Source: Acinetobacter celticus (lineage in GTDB: Bacteria; Pseudomonadota; Gammaproteobacteria; Pseudomonadales; Moraxellaceae). Taken from it: a stretch of 64,000 nt of DNA. This document shows positions 52,769 to 61,679 of this stretch, in pieces; within the stretch, counting starts at the first letter, position 1; each line of letters opens with the position of its first letter. Under the pieces are notes generated by a model that searched no databases, was not told where the DNA came from, and was given only the letters and a program-made list of their open reading frames with translations. Where the stretch lies: the NCBI RefSeq assembly GCF_001707755.1, contig NZ_MBDL01000008.1:186001-250000 (forward strand). The letters are read 5' to 3'. A program made the translations under genes and the position numbers.

Positions 52769-54745
52769 TTATGGCGTCACGATATTAAACCAAAAATTGT
52801 ATTCATCAATCATTAGTTTTAACTGCGTTAGAACCTCAGCATTACCCACTATTTTGATATCTCCAGATTTAATTTTTTCTTGCCAAGTGACTGTACCCAG
52901 CTGTAATTGATTAAAAGTATCTTTAGTTAAGATGACCTGTGCATCAGCTTTAGGATGTACATGCTGACTATAATTTAGAACAGAATTTTCTACACTTACT
53001 GTATATTGCTGAGCCAAATCAGTAAAATTAAAATTAATCTTTAACTTCTTATTTTCTGCTTTTTCTGCATTTAAACGTACAGACCAATAATCAAAGATTA
53101 AATCAGGTGACATTGCTTGTAAAATATCACGACTAGCTGATTTTCTAGCACGCGCATTCGGTATACCTTTACGAAGTTCAGTAGCACCTTGTAAATAAAT
53201 TAAACGCCATGGGCCTGATTCACTTTGATAAGCCATTTGCTCATACGAGTCTGCCAATAAGTTTTTTGCCTGAAGATTATTTGGATTTGCAAATACGACT
53301 TGTTTTAAAACCATCGCCAACCATCGATATTCTCCACGGGAAAAATCGGCTTGAGTCTTCTCTAAAATCGCTTGCTCACCCCCCATATATTGCACATATT
53401 TTTTTGCAGTATCTACAGGCGAAAGTTCATTTAAACTAGATGGATGACCATCGTACCATCCCACATAACGCTGATAAACTGCTTTAGCATTATGACTAAG
53501 TGTTCCATAGTAATCACGGTTAGACCATATTTGTGCCAAGCTGCTTGGTAGCTTAATTTGATTAGCAATCTCCACACCAGTATAACCTTGGTTCATTAAA
53601 TAGACAGATTGATCATGAATATATTTATAAAGATCTCTCTGTTTATTTAAATAGTCATTGACCTGAACTTTACCCCAAACTGGCCAGTGATGACTTTGAA
53701 ATTTAACCTCAACATTATCACCGTATAGTTCAATTGTTTCATTAATATATGCCGCCCATTTTTTGGCATCCCTGACTTCTGCACCACGCAAAGTTAAAAT
53801 ATTATGCAACGTATTAGTGGTATTCTCAGCCATCCACATCGCTTTGAGCTGTGGTAAAAAAATGTTCATTTCGGCAGGTGCTTCCGCTCCTGGTGTCATT
53901 TGAAACACCATTTCGACCCCATCAACATTCAACTTTCCACCTGTTTTTTGAATATTGATATTAGGTTCAATAATAGTCATGGTACCAGATGGTATAGCCA
54001 GTCCAAGTCCAGCGCCGACATTACCTTCTACATTACGTTCCAATAAAGCGCCATACATATAAGTTGCTCTGCGGCTCATCACGTTGCCAGCAATAACGTT
54101 CTCACTCACAGCATGATGCATAAATCCTTCAGGGGCAATTAGCTTAACTTTTCCTGAACGGACATCAGCTTCATTCACTAAACCTTTAATACCACCGTAA
54201 TGATCAATATGTGAATGACTAATCACAACCGCTATAATAGGCAATTGACCAAACTTTTGGCTCAATAATTCATAGGCTGCTTTTGATGTTTCTGTCGTCG
54301 TACCAACATCAAAAACAATCCATCCCTGCTTAGAACGGATAAAAGTGATATTCGATAAGTCATAACCACGAACCTGATAAATATCCTTCTTTACTTCAAA
54401 TAAACCATATTGCAGATTTAATTGTGCATTACGCCATAAACTCGGATTGACGGTATCCGGTGCATCCTGTTCAAGACTGATCACTTTTTTAAATGACTCT
54501 AAATCCCACACGACTTGCCCTGTTGTCGCATTTTTAATGGTTAAAGTATCTGGTTTAAGCAATAACCCCTTTTTTGCATCCATAAAATCTTGCTTATTAT
54601 TAAAAGGTAACTTTGCATAGACACTTTTATTCTCTTGTCGCGTTACTTCAGTTGCTACCTTAGCAAGCAGACTCTCACTTACACATAATGCCGACAAACC
54701 AAACATTAATATGGTTAAATTATTTTTAGCACTTTTAATCATCAT
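52769..54745 (-). CDS. Alkyl sulfatase, SdsA1-type metallo-hydrolase
   Basis: A 658-residue exported alkylsulfatase. An N-terminal signal (about 1-28) precedes a metallo-beta-lactamase domain with the di-zinc motif HSHIDH at 177-182 and further His/Glu ligands in AENTTNTLHN and SHHWPVWG. A helical dimerisation domain follows (about 380-530), and a C-terminal SCP2-like lipid-binding domain covers about 535-658. The order is that of SdsA1, which cuts SDS and related alkyl sulfates to alcohol and sulfate in the periplasm. The ATG at 54745 has AAGGAA six bases away. It lies 52 bp after a FadL-type porin gene and is probably co-transcribed. Confidence 0.93.
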   Translation of the reverse strand: MMIKSAKNNLTILMFGLSALCVSESLLAKVATEVTRQENKSVYAKLPFNNKQDFMDAKKGLLLKPDTLTIKNATTGQVVWDLESFKKVISLEQDAPDTVNPSLWRNAQLNLQYGLFEVKKDIYQVRGYDLSNITFIRSKQGWIVFDVGTTTETSKAAYELLSQKFGQLPIIAVVISHSHIDHYGGIKGLVNEADVRSGKVKLIAPEGFMHHAVSENVIAGNVMSRRATYMYGALLERNVEGNVGAGLGLAIPSGTMTIIEPNINIQKTGGKLNVDGVEMVFQMTPGAEAPAEMNIFLPQLKAMWMAENTTNTLHNILTLRGAEVRDAKKWAAYINETIELYGDNVEVKFQSHHWPVWGKVQVNDYLNKQRDLYKYIHDQSVYLMNQGYTGVEIANQIKLPSSLAQIWSNRDYYGTLSHNAKAVYQRYVGWYDGHPSSLNELSPVDTAKKYVQYMGGEQAILEKTQADFSRGEYRWLAMVLKQVVFANPNNLQAKNLLADSYEQMAYQSESGPWRLIYLQGATELRKGIPNARARKSASRDILQAMSPDLIFDYWSVRLNAEKAENKKLKINFNFTDLAQQYTVSVENSVLNYSQHVHPKADAQVILTKDTFNQLQLGTVTWQEKIKSGDIKIVGNAEVLTQLKLMIDEYNFWFNIVTP

Positions 54746-54797
54746 TTAATTTCCTTGATTCAACCTTTCCATTTAAATATCGTATTGATGTAAAAAA

Positions 54798-56183
54798 TTA
54801 AAATCGGTAGCCCATCTTTAGGCCATAACCTAGTGCATTATTATCTTTAAAATCTGCAATATAAATATCGCTCCCTGCTTGCGCACCTGTTTGCCCTTTG
54901 ACATCGCCAATCCAAAAATATTTAACGCCTCCTGAAATAAAACTCTGTGCCGTAGGGTTAAATTGCATCGCTAATCCAAAATTCCAATAGCCTTTAGTTG
55001 GACCAAGTACTGAAACGGGATCACCTGCGCCAGAATCCCAACCAAACGATGTTGTGGCGCTCCATTGTGAATTTATTTTATGTCCTAAACCTAGATTTAC
55101 TGCCCATTGATCTTTTGAATATTTAACAATATCAAATCCTTCAGCACGCTTTGGTGTCGCTAAATTTCCAATAATTTCTGAGAGTTGTTTAAATTGATAT
55201 GGCTCTTTCGCAAAGTTTTTCCAATTTACCCAGCGTATATTTGCAAAAGTTACCGTCTGCCGACTCAGTCCAATTTGAGCATCAAAATTAACCGATTTGG
55301 GTGTCGTGAGTTTACTTTTACCTGAATCAAAATCTGAGTCGGCTATTTTACGAATAGTACTTTGAAGTGCTTGATGTTGTTGTTGGTTAATCAGTTTTTG
55401 CTCAAGTAGGTCGTTAAGATTTTGTTGAATCATTTCTTCCCCCTCTGGGTTCCGAATTAAATTCACCAAAGTAAAATCTTCTCGTGCATTAAAGGTATGT
55501 TCAATTTCAGAGCGGTAGGTTAATGCTGTTTTTAGTCCAATTTCAGGTCGCTGAAAGCTCACCCCTGCGATCCAACCCAATTCAGCGTTTTCAGGAATAT
55601 CAAGGTCATAACCATTATATATACTAAATGCTGAACCTCTTAACTGGGTATGCCCTTTAAGACTTTGATAAGCCACGCCTGTATATAAATTCCAGTTTTT
55701 TGTCGGCTGATATCCCCACAATAAACTTATGTTTTCTATGTTTATATCTACACCGGATTGACCACTTGGTGCTTGTTCACCTAATTTTCCCGCCAACTCT
55801 CCGATTGTTAAAGGTAAAGGTGATAAGATCGGATCTTTGGATTCAGAAACAAATTGATTATTCCCCTGATACCCAGATTTTGCACCAAAGGGTTGATCAT
55901 AAATTATTCCAAATGAATTTTTTTCTGTCAGTTGCAACTTAAGGGCTGTTGAAACAGTTAAATAGCTCTGCGCCATATCACTTAACGCTCGCTGTTGTCG
56001 TGCAATCCCTGCTTCTTGTCCTGAAATATCAGGATCTAAAGTAGATAGGCCAAACTCAAAATAATGATTTGGTTGTAGAAATGCAGAAATCGATTGCCCT
56101 GAACGATCTAAGGCCGCTGCTGAAACTTGGTTCGATGAAAATAGAATAATACCTATTGAAACAACCACTTTATTCAAGCGCAT
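54798..56183 (-). CDS. FadL/TodX-family outer membrane transporter
   Basis: A 461-residue beta-barrel protein with a signal peptide (cleaved near VSA-AA, about residue 22) and the FadL hallmarks: early NPA/NHY-type hatch segment, many amphipathic strands, and a C-terminal LGYGLKMGYRF ending in Phe. The family takes long-chain fatty acids and other hydrophobic molecules across the outer membrane. Placed directly before an alkylsulfatase gene, it probably admits alkyl sulfates or captures the released fatty alcohol. It is divergent from a Crp/Fnr regulator. The substrate is inferred from context only. Confidence 0.88.
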   Translation of the reverse strand: MRLNKVVVSIGIILFSSNQVSAAALDRSGQSISAFLQPNHYFEFGLSTLDPDISGQEAGIARQQRALSDMAQSYLTVSTALKLQLTEKNSFGIIYDQPFGAKSGYQGNNQFVSESKDPILSPLPLTIGELAGKLGEQAPSGQSGVDINIENISLLWGYQPTKNWNLYTGVAYQSLKGHTQLRGSAFSIYNGYDLDIPENAELGWIAGVSFQRPEIGLKTALTYRSEIEHTFNAREDFTLVNLIRNPEGEEMIQQNLNDLLEQKLINQQQHQALQSTIRKIADSDFDSGKSKLTTPKSVNFDAQIGLSRQTVTFANIRWVNWKNFAKEPYQFKQLSEIIGNLATPKRAEGFDIVKYSKDQWAVNLGLGHKINSQWSATTSFGWDSGAGDPVSVLGPTKGYWNFGLAMQFNPTAQSFISGGVKYFWIGDVKGQTGAQAGSDIYIADFKDNNALGYGLKMGYRF

Positions 56184-56421
56184 TTTGCATCCTTAATTTT
56201 ATTGATTTTTATGTTATTTTTCCTACAAATCCTATGCAGGTCTTGAACGATTATTCAATGATTTTTTTTGGGTGAGTATTTGGAAAATAAATAGCAATAC
56301 CCACTCTCCTCATCAAATAAATACACATTACATAGAGCTAGTATTGTGCTTATTTATCCATTATGTTTTAGCGTCGAATAAAATAACTTTTTCAGTGTAA
56401 GAAATTTAAAAGCACTATAGT

Positions 56422-56437
56422 TGTCAGATAGACGACA
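56422..56437. promoter_or_regulatory. Possible operator between the FadL-type and Crp-type genes
   Basis: TGTC-agatagac-GACA is a symmetric pair of half-sites 25 bases before the regulator's GTG start and close to a TATAGT -10-like word (56416-56421). The spacing suits a dimeric Crp/Fnr protein but the arms are short, so this is tentative. Confidence 0.3.
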
Positions 56438-56461
56438 TGTTGAGATAAAAAGGAGTTTTTT

Positions 56462-57148
56462 GTGCATATAAAGTATAGAGATTTAATTGAACAGGATTTA
56501 TGGTTTCAACAACTCCCTAACTATTTCCAACAATTTATTTTTAAAAATAGCCGAATTATTACGCTAAAAACAGGTAATCGTATTTTCTATAAAGGTGAAA
56601 AATTTAATGGGATGTATGCCGTCTTGGCAGGGCGCATTAATTTAGGCTACACAGATCAGGACGGTCATGAAATGTTGATGATGGTTGCTGAACCTTTATT
56701 TTGGTTAGGGGAAATTCCATTAATCGATCAAAAAAAACATACACTGGATGCGATCGCTGCAACTCAATCACAAGTACTTCATATCAATGATCAAGCACTT
56801 CAAACATTTTTAACAGCATATCCTGAATGTTGGTATTATATTTGCCTGCTTATGGCACAGAAAATTCGACCACTTCTAAAAGGTTTAGAACATCATAAAT
56901 ATAGTTCTTTAAAACAAAGGTTAGCATGGCATATCTTGATGATCTCACAGCGCTATAAGGATGAAAATCATATAAATGATGATCGAATCAATTTCTCTCA
57001 GGAAAAACTTGCACTTGTTTTGCCGACATCGAGACAAACTATCAACGGCCTATTAAAAGAGTTAGAGCAGGAAAAAATCATATCCATTGAATTTAAATCA
57101 ATTAAAATTAATGATTTAAATAAATTAAAAGCTATTTCAAAAATTTAG
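56462..57148 (+). CDS. Crp/Fnr-family transcriptional regulator
   Basis: A 228-residue regulator. The cyclic-nucleotide-like beta-roll covers about 15-125 (KTGNRIFYKGEKFNGMYAVLAGRINLGY), the dimer helix about 125-150, and a winged helix about 155-222 with NFSQEKLALVLPTSRQTINGLLKELEQE. Cys residues of Fnr iron-sulfur type are absent, so it senses something else. The start is a GTG at 56462 with AAGGAG seven bases upstream. It is divergent from the FadL-type and alkylsulfatase genes and is their likely regulator. Confidence 0.88.
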   Translation: MHIKYRDLIEQDLWFQQLPNYFQQFIFKNSRIITLKTGNRIFYKGEKFNGMYAVLAGRINLGYTDQDGHEMLMMVAEPLFWLGEIPLIDQKKHTLDAIAATQSQVLHINDQALQTFLTAYPECWYYICLLMAQKIRPLLKGLEHHKYSSLKQRLAWHILMISQRYKDENHINDDRINFSQEKLALVLPTSRQTINGLLKELEQEKIISIEFKSIKINDLNKLKAISKI

Positions 57149-57216
57149 TTGAGTCGATTTATAATTAATCTCATAACGGCTTTGTTTCAAAAATCTATCT
57201 TCAAGAGCTTCTTTAA

Positions 57217-57345
57217 AATGTTGCAATCGATCATTCTGAAGTTTATATGGTGGTAGCAATTGCAACACATCATCCAAAAATGGGAGATGAATGCCCAATT
57301 CTCATTACAGTTAAACAAAAAAACTTGATGCTAGCTGAAAAATAA
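57217..57345 (+). pseudogene. Unidentified coding-like fragment
   Basis: An open stretch without start reads AIDHSEVYMVVAIATHHP, then PKMGDECPILITVKQ, ending in a stop near 57345. It looks like protein rather than random sequence, but I recognise no family. It lies between the Crp-type regulator and the integrase remnant, inside the decayed right flank of the sulfatase island. Confidence 0.3.
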
Positions 57346-57374
57346 TTACGTACTTATTATCCTCAATACTTGGT

Positions 57375-57653
57375 TTAATTGCGTTGATCAAGCGTATGCA
57401 TGAACAGAAACTTAAGGAAAATGGCTTAGGCTATATTGATCTTAAACAAAATTGAGTCATTACTACACATGGTTTTAGGTCGACATTTCGTGACTGGTCT
57501 GCTGATATGACCGATTATCCTCGTGAAGTTTGTGAACATGTACTAGCACATAAATTACCAGATGAAGTCGAGGCTGCTTATTTACGTGGTGCATATCTCG
57601 AAAAGCGTAAAGGATTGATGGCTGATTGGGCACAATATGTATATCAAAAATAA
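57375..57653 (+). pseudogene. Tyrosine integrase C-terminal remnant (right of the sulfatase island)
   Basis: A 93-codon stretch encodes the catalytic end of a P4-type island integrase: LIALIKRMHEQ, a TGA stop inside, then ITTHGFRSTFRDWSADMTDYPREV (the HxxR motif), CEHVLAHKLPDEVEAAYLRGAYLEKRKGLMADW with the nucleophile Tyr, ending in VYQK and a TAA. The N-terminal part and the first Arg region are missing and an internal stop is present, so it is dead. A shorter related tail lies at 51907-52059. Confidence 0.85.
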
Positions 57654-57931
57654 CTTGAATCAATTTTTAGATACAGTAATAAATTTGCATAGATAGGCTT
57701 TGGTTACACTGGTCTGAAAATATAGATTCGTATCAACTTTATAAAACTGGAATAAGAATAGGTGGTTTTAAAATATGTACATCCATATAAATTCCTTTAA
57801 TACCAAGCTTTAACGCTTAAAATACCTTAAAAGTATAAAAAAACACTTCGATAGTTTTGGTTAATTTTAAAACAGTATGCAATTCTAGAGAATCACTTTA
57901 ACTATCTCAAAACCTTAAGGTTCTTCCATTT

Positions 57932-59296
57932 ATGCACATGTATAAGCAGATCGCGCTTTCTCTTCCTTTCCTTTTTTGCAGCCAACTCAGCCTTGCAGAT
58001 TGGATTAATGATTCAGCTCAAAATGTTGAGGCGCATACCATCAAGCTGCGCCAACATATTCATCAGCATCCTGAACTAGGCAATATGGAATTCAAAACCT
58101 CTGAGTTGGTACAAAAAGAGTTAAAATCTTATGGGATTGAAGTGCGTAAAGGATATGCCAAAACAGGTGTTATTGGTGTTTTAAAGGGAGCTAAACCTGG
58201 CCCAGTCATGGCATTACGTGCCGATATGGACGCTTTAGCAATTGAAGAAAAAACAGGACTTCCTTTTGCTAGCAAAGTTAAAGCTATGTATCAAGGTAAA
58301 GAAACCCATGTCATGCATGGCTGTGGACATGATGCTCATACAGCCATGTTATTGGGCGCAGCCAAAGCACTTGCAGCCAATAAAGATAAAATTTCAGGTA
58401 CAGTGGTCTTTGTCTTCCAACCTGCAGAAGAAGGCGGTGCAGATGTGGACAACTTTACTCAAGGGCACTTGATTGGTTCACGCAAAATGATTGCTGATGG
58501 TGCATTAAAGAATCCAAAGCCTGAAGTGATTTTTGGCATGCATGTAATGGCAGGTATGCCAAGCGGCACTATTTCATATAAAGACGGTGCTATCTTAAAT
58601 AGTGGCGATCATCTGCGCATTCAAGTGAATGGTAAGCAAGTGCATGGTTCTATGCCTTGGTTGGGCCGCGACCCAATTTATGCGTCATCACAAATGATTA
58701 ACAACATACAAAGCTTGATTAGCCGTAAAGCCGACTTAAGCAAAGGTATGGGTGTGGTGAGTATTGGGAGCATTCAAGGTGGTACAGCGGGCAATGTCAT
58801 TCCTGAACAAGTGAATATGACCGGCACCATTCGCTCAAATAGTGAAAATATTCGTCAAAATATTCTCAAAGATTTACCGAAAATGATTGAATATAATGCA
58901 CTGGCCAATGATGTTACGGCTAAGGTTGAAATTGCACCTTATGCACCTGTGACGATGAATGACAAAATATTAACGAAACTGATGCAACCCACTCTAGCCA
59001 AAGTTGTAGGTGACTCTAAACTGCATGTGCTTGAAAATAACTCTAGTGCCAGTGAAGACTTTGCCTATTATGGTGAGTTAATGCCGTCTTTATTTGTGTT
59101 CGTTGGTGCTACACCAGCCGACCAAGATATGTCCAAAGCGGCACCGAACCATAATCCACTGTTTATTGTTGATGATGCGACTTTAAAAACTGGGGTAGAA
59201 AGCCACGTACGCTTCATTATGGATTATCCTAAAGTTGCTGAACAAGTTCAGACCGTTTGGAAAAAGATACAAGTTGGACTACCGCCACTCTCCTAG
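57932..59296 (+). CDS. Exported M20-family amidohydrolase
   Basis: A 454-residue metallo-amidohydrolase of the M20D group (hippurate hydrolase, IAA-amino acid hydrolase, N-acyl-amino acid amidohydrolase). A signal peptide covers about 1-22 (cleaved after LSLA). Metal and catalytic residues include the RADMDALAIEE segment (about 95-105), MHGCGHDAHTAMLLG (about 128-142) with Cys and His ligands, QPAEEGG (about 165-171) and the C-terminal HNPLF His. A dimerisation domain sits between. It probably removes an acyl group from an amino acid or similar amide in the periplasm. It is monocistronic, between two IS-rich gaps; the exact substrate is unknown. Confidence 0.88.
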   Translation: MHMYKQIALSLPFLFCSQLSLADWINDSAQNVEAHTIKLRQHIHQHPELGNMEFKTSELVQKELKSYGIEVRKGYAKTGVIGVLKGAKPGPVMALRADMDALAIEEKTGLPFASKVKAMYQGKETHVMHGCGHDAHTAMLLGAAKALAANKDKISGTVVFVFQPAEEGGADVDNFTQGHLIGSRKMIADGALKNPKPEVIFGMHVMAGMPSGTISYKDGAILNSGDHLRIQVNGKQVHGSMPWLGRDPIYASSQMINNIQSLISRKADLSKGMGVVSIGSIQGGTAGNVIPEQVNMTGTIRSNSENIRQNILKDLPKMIEYNALANDVTAKVEIAPYAPVTMNDKILTKLMQPTLAKVVGDSKLHVLENNSSASEDFAYYGELMPSLFVFVGATPADQDMSKAAPNHNPLFIVDDATLKTGVESHVRFIMDYPKVAEQVQTVWKKIQVGLPPLS

Positions 59297-59403
59297 ACAA
59301 ATATCGTCTATTCTTTTTACATTGAAGAGAACCAATGTGTGTAGGTAATGCTCCCTGAAATTAATAGAGGTTAAAAGTAGAGAATCAAATAAGTAAAGTG
59401 AGA

Positions 59404-59545
59404 TGAGCCTGTAAATTATTTTGTGTAAATTCAGTTTTTATAAATGACCTTTTAATCGATCATCAAAGTGAATCGTAAACCAGTTCATCGCCAAACGCCA
59501 ATTTTGGATGGGCATTGTCCATTTTTTAGAGGCGTTTGCAGTGGC
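59404..59545 (-). mobile_element. IS256-family (mutator) remnant, transposase C-terminus and end
   Basis: On the reverse strand the frame reads ASKKWTMPIQNWRLAMNW, then FTIHFDDRLKGHL and a stop at 59438-59440. This KKWTMP-W-A-N-F-I-F-DR pattern is the C-terminus of IS256-family transposases. The bases 59404-59432 (GAGCCTGTAAATTATTTTGT and onward) look like the element's terminal repeat. The rest of the element is gone, replaced at about 59546 by IS5 sequence. Confidence 0.7.
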
Positions 59546-59571
59546 TAAATATACAACTTTTCTGACTAATT

Positions 59572-59982
59572 CGTACTTGGAGATTTACTTGATCAAATTC
59601 CACCAGATGAGCAGATCGATTCTGTCTATACAGATGGGGTTATGACAAAAAATACTGTAGAAAAGTAATTTCAGATCGACAAGCACATGCGGTGATTCCA
59701 CCGAGAAAAAATGCGCAACCTTGGAAAGATAAAACCCTAAGGTCTATGTAGAGAAATGAATTATTTAAAACGGTCAAACATTTAGGTAGAAAAATTTGGA
59801 AAAAGTGGTCTGGCTATCATCGCCGAAGCTGGATAGAAACTAAGATGTATTGCATCAAATTATTGGGCGATAAGCTAAGTGCAAGAAATTTTCAAAGCCA
59901 AGTCAATGAGATTCACGCACGCGTGGCGGTACTCAACAAATTTACAAAGTTAGGCCAACCTCACACCCAAGTTGTAACCTAA
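59572..59982 (+). pseudogene. IS5-family transposase C-terminal remnant, copy A
   Basis: Frames with several shifts and stops read LDQIPPDEQIDSVYTDG, then VISDRQAHAVIPPRKNAQPW, KTVKHLGRKIWKKWSGYHRR, WIETKMYCIKLLGDKLSARN and FQSQVNEIHARVAVLNKFTK, ending LGQPHTQVVT and a stop at 59980-59982. This is the C-terminal half of an Acinetobacter-type IS5-family transposase, with in-frame stops (for example at 59665-59667) and the DDE context partly preserved. It is not functional. Confidence 0.85.
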
Positions 59983-60150
59983 ACTTGAGTAATCCCTAGA
60001 CAACTTCAACTTATAAATCTTTGTGCAACAAAGTCGGCTTAAAGTCAGATCATCATTGACTAGCCCAAGATCAAATATAGCGTAGAGCTTTTAAATATTC
60101 ACCATCTAGAATCACCCATGTGAAAGTCTACTGCTAATTCATCACACATC

Positions 60151-60231
60151 AATACGAGAACTGCGGTACTGAATAAGCTTACAAAATTAGGCAGACCTCA
60201 CGTCCAAGTTGTCACTTAAATTTGAGCAACT
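60151..60231 (+). pseudogene. IS5-family transposase tail, copy B
   Basis: The bases encode NTRTAVLNKLTKLGRPHVQVVT and a stop at 60217-60219, followed by TTTGAGCAACT. This repeats the last 20-odd residues and the 3' flank of copy A (stop at 59982, then CTTGAGTAATC) with substitutions. It is a separate, older or independent copy of the same IS end, 240 bases on. Confidence 0.7.
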
Positions 60232-60240
60232 TGGATAAAA

Positions 60241-61662
60241 TTAAATGTTTTTGCAATAAGGCTCTAGTGAACCAAAAAACTTTTCTCTTAATTCAACCAC
60301 TTCACCAATAATGGTTAAAGTCGGTGCCTGTATTTGATGTTCTGCGACTTTAGATGCAATATCCGCCAAAGTTCCAACCACAACTTTCTGCTCAGGTGTT
60401 GTACCTTTGGAAATCAGTGCAACAGGCATATTGGGACGTTGACCATGTTCAATCAATTTCTGACAGATTTTTTCCAATCCCACCAAACCCATATAAAGAA
60501 CTAAAGTCTGATGCTCATAGACCAATTCATTCCAAGGCAACTCAGGCGAGCCTTCTTTTAAATGTCCTGTCAGAAAGCGTACACTTTGTGCATAATCACG
60601 ATGAGTTAATGGAATACCTGCGTAAGCGGAACAGCCTGATGCTGCGGTAATTCCGGGTACAACTTGAAAACTAACATCAGAAGCGAATAATTCTTGAATT
60701 TCTTCGCCACCGCGTCCAAAAATAAACGGATCGCCCCCCTTTAAGCGACACACTCGTTTACCTTGTTGTGCATATTTCACCAATAAATCATTGATACCTT
60801 CTTGTGGCACAGCATGATTGGAACGCGCTTTACCGACATAGACCTTTTCCGCATCACGGCGACACAGTTCTAAAATCGGCGCAGATACCAAGCGATCATA
60901 AATCACCACATCGGCTTGTTGCATTAAACGTAAAGCTTTCAGTGTCAGTAGCTCAGGATCACCCGGGCCTGCACCGACCAAATAAACCTCACCTTTCGGT
61001 GTTTTCCACTCTTGTAAAGCCTGTTCAATCAACTGATCTGCTACAGCAATATTGTCATTAAAAACTTGTTCTTTTAGGGGGCTTGCATATAAGTCTTCCC
61101 AAAAAATACGGCGCTCATCAGGGTTGCTAATTTTTCCTTTAACAACTGCACGCCATTTTCCAGAAAAATCAGCAAGCTTTCCCATACTTTGAGGAATAGT
61201 TGCTTCAAGTTGGGTACGAATCTGGCGGGATAAAACAGGAGATGTACCATTGGTTGCAATTGAAATAACCAAAGGTGAACGATCAACAATTGCAGGCACC
61301 ATAAAACGACAATGCGGTGGATCATCGACACTATTCACTAAGACATTTTCAGCCTCACAGACTTCAAAAATCTGTTGATTGGTGAATTTACTGTCTGTTG
61401 CTGCAATGACCAAGCGATATTGACGTAGATCTAAAGATTTAGAATTGTGTAGATTTAATTGCTGTTCAAATGTGGCTTGAACATATTGCCCTTGGCTTTG
61501 CACGACAATCTCTAATAGATTCGCATCAACTTCAGGTGCAATCACACTAATCACTGCGCCTGCTTTAGCTAAGAGCACAGCTTTACGATAGGCAATGTGT
61601 CCACCACCGACAACCAGACAAGGTTGCTGTTGCAATTTTAAAGAGATTGGAAAAATATCCAT
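60241..61662 (-). CDS. cysG: Siroheme synthase CysG
   Basis: A 473-residue trifunctional enzyme. The N-terminal part (about 1-215) is precorrin-2 dehydrogenase/ferrochelatase with the NAD site CLVVGGGHIAYRKA (15-28). The C-terminal part (about 218-470) is uroporphyrinogen-III methyltransferase with VYLVGAGPGDPELLTLKA, VRLKGGDPFIFGRGGEE-like wording and YMGL. It makes siroheme, the cofactor of sulfite and nitrite reductases, using two SAM. The ATG at 61662 has GGGGG upstream; a TTG two codons earlier is the alternative. It follows modC by 17 bp on the reverse strand, so it is probably in the mod operon. Confidence 0.95.
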   Translation of the reverse strand: MDIFPISLKLQQQPCLVVGGGHIAYRKAVLLAKAGAVISVIAPEVDANLLEIVVQSQGQYVQATFEQQLNLHNSKSLDLRQYRLVIAATDSKFTNQQIFEVCEAENVLVNSVDDPPHCRFMVPAIVDRSPLVISIATNGTSPVLSRQIRTQLEATIPQSMGKLADFSGKWRAVVKGKISNPDERRIFWEDLYASPLKEQVFNDNIAVADQLIEQALQEWKTPKGEVYLVGAGPGDPELLTLKALRLMQQADVVIYDRLVSAPILELCRRDAEKVYVGKARSNHAVPQEGINDLLVKYAQQGKRVCRLKGGDPFIFGRGGEEIQELFASDVSFQVVPGITAASGCSAYAGIPLTHRDYAQSVRFLTGHLKEGSPELPWNELVYEHQTLVLYMGLVGLEKICQKLIEHGQRPNMPVALISKGTTPEQKVVVGTLADIASKVAEHQIQAPTLTIIGEVVELREKFFGSLEPYCKNI

Positions 61663-61679
61663 ATTCAAAGCCCCCTTGT

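Noticed and set aside
60020..60050. CTTTGTGCAACAAAG as an IS terminal repeat
   Set aside because: It resembles ends of some IS5-type elements, but no partner end or transposase frame could be linked to it.
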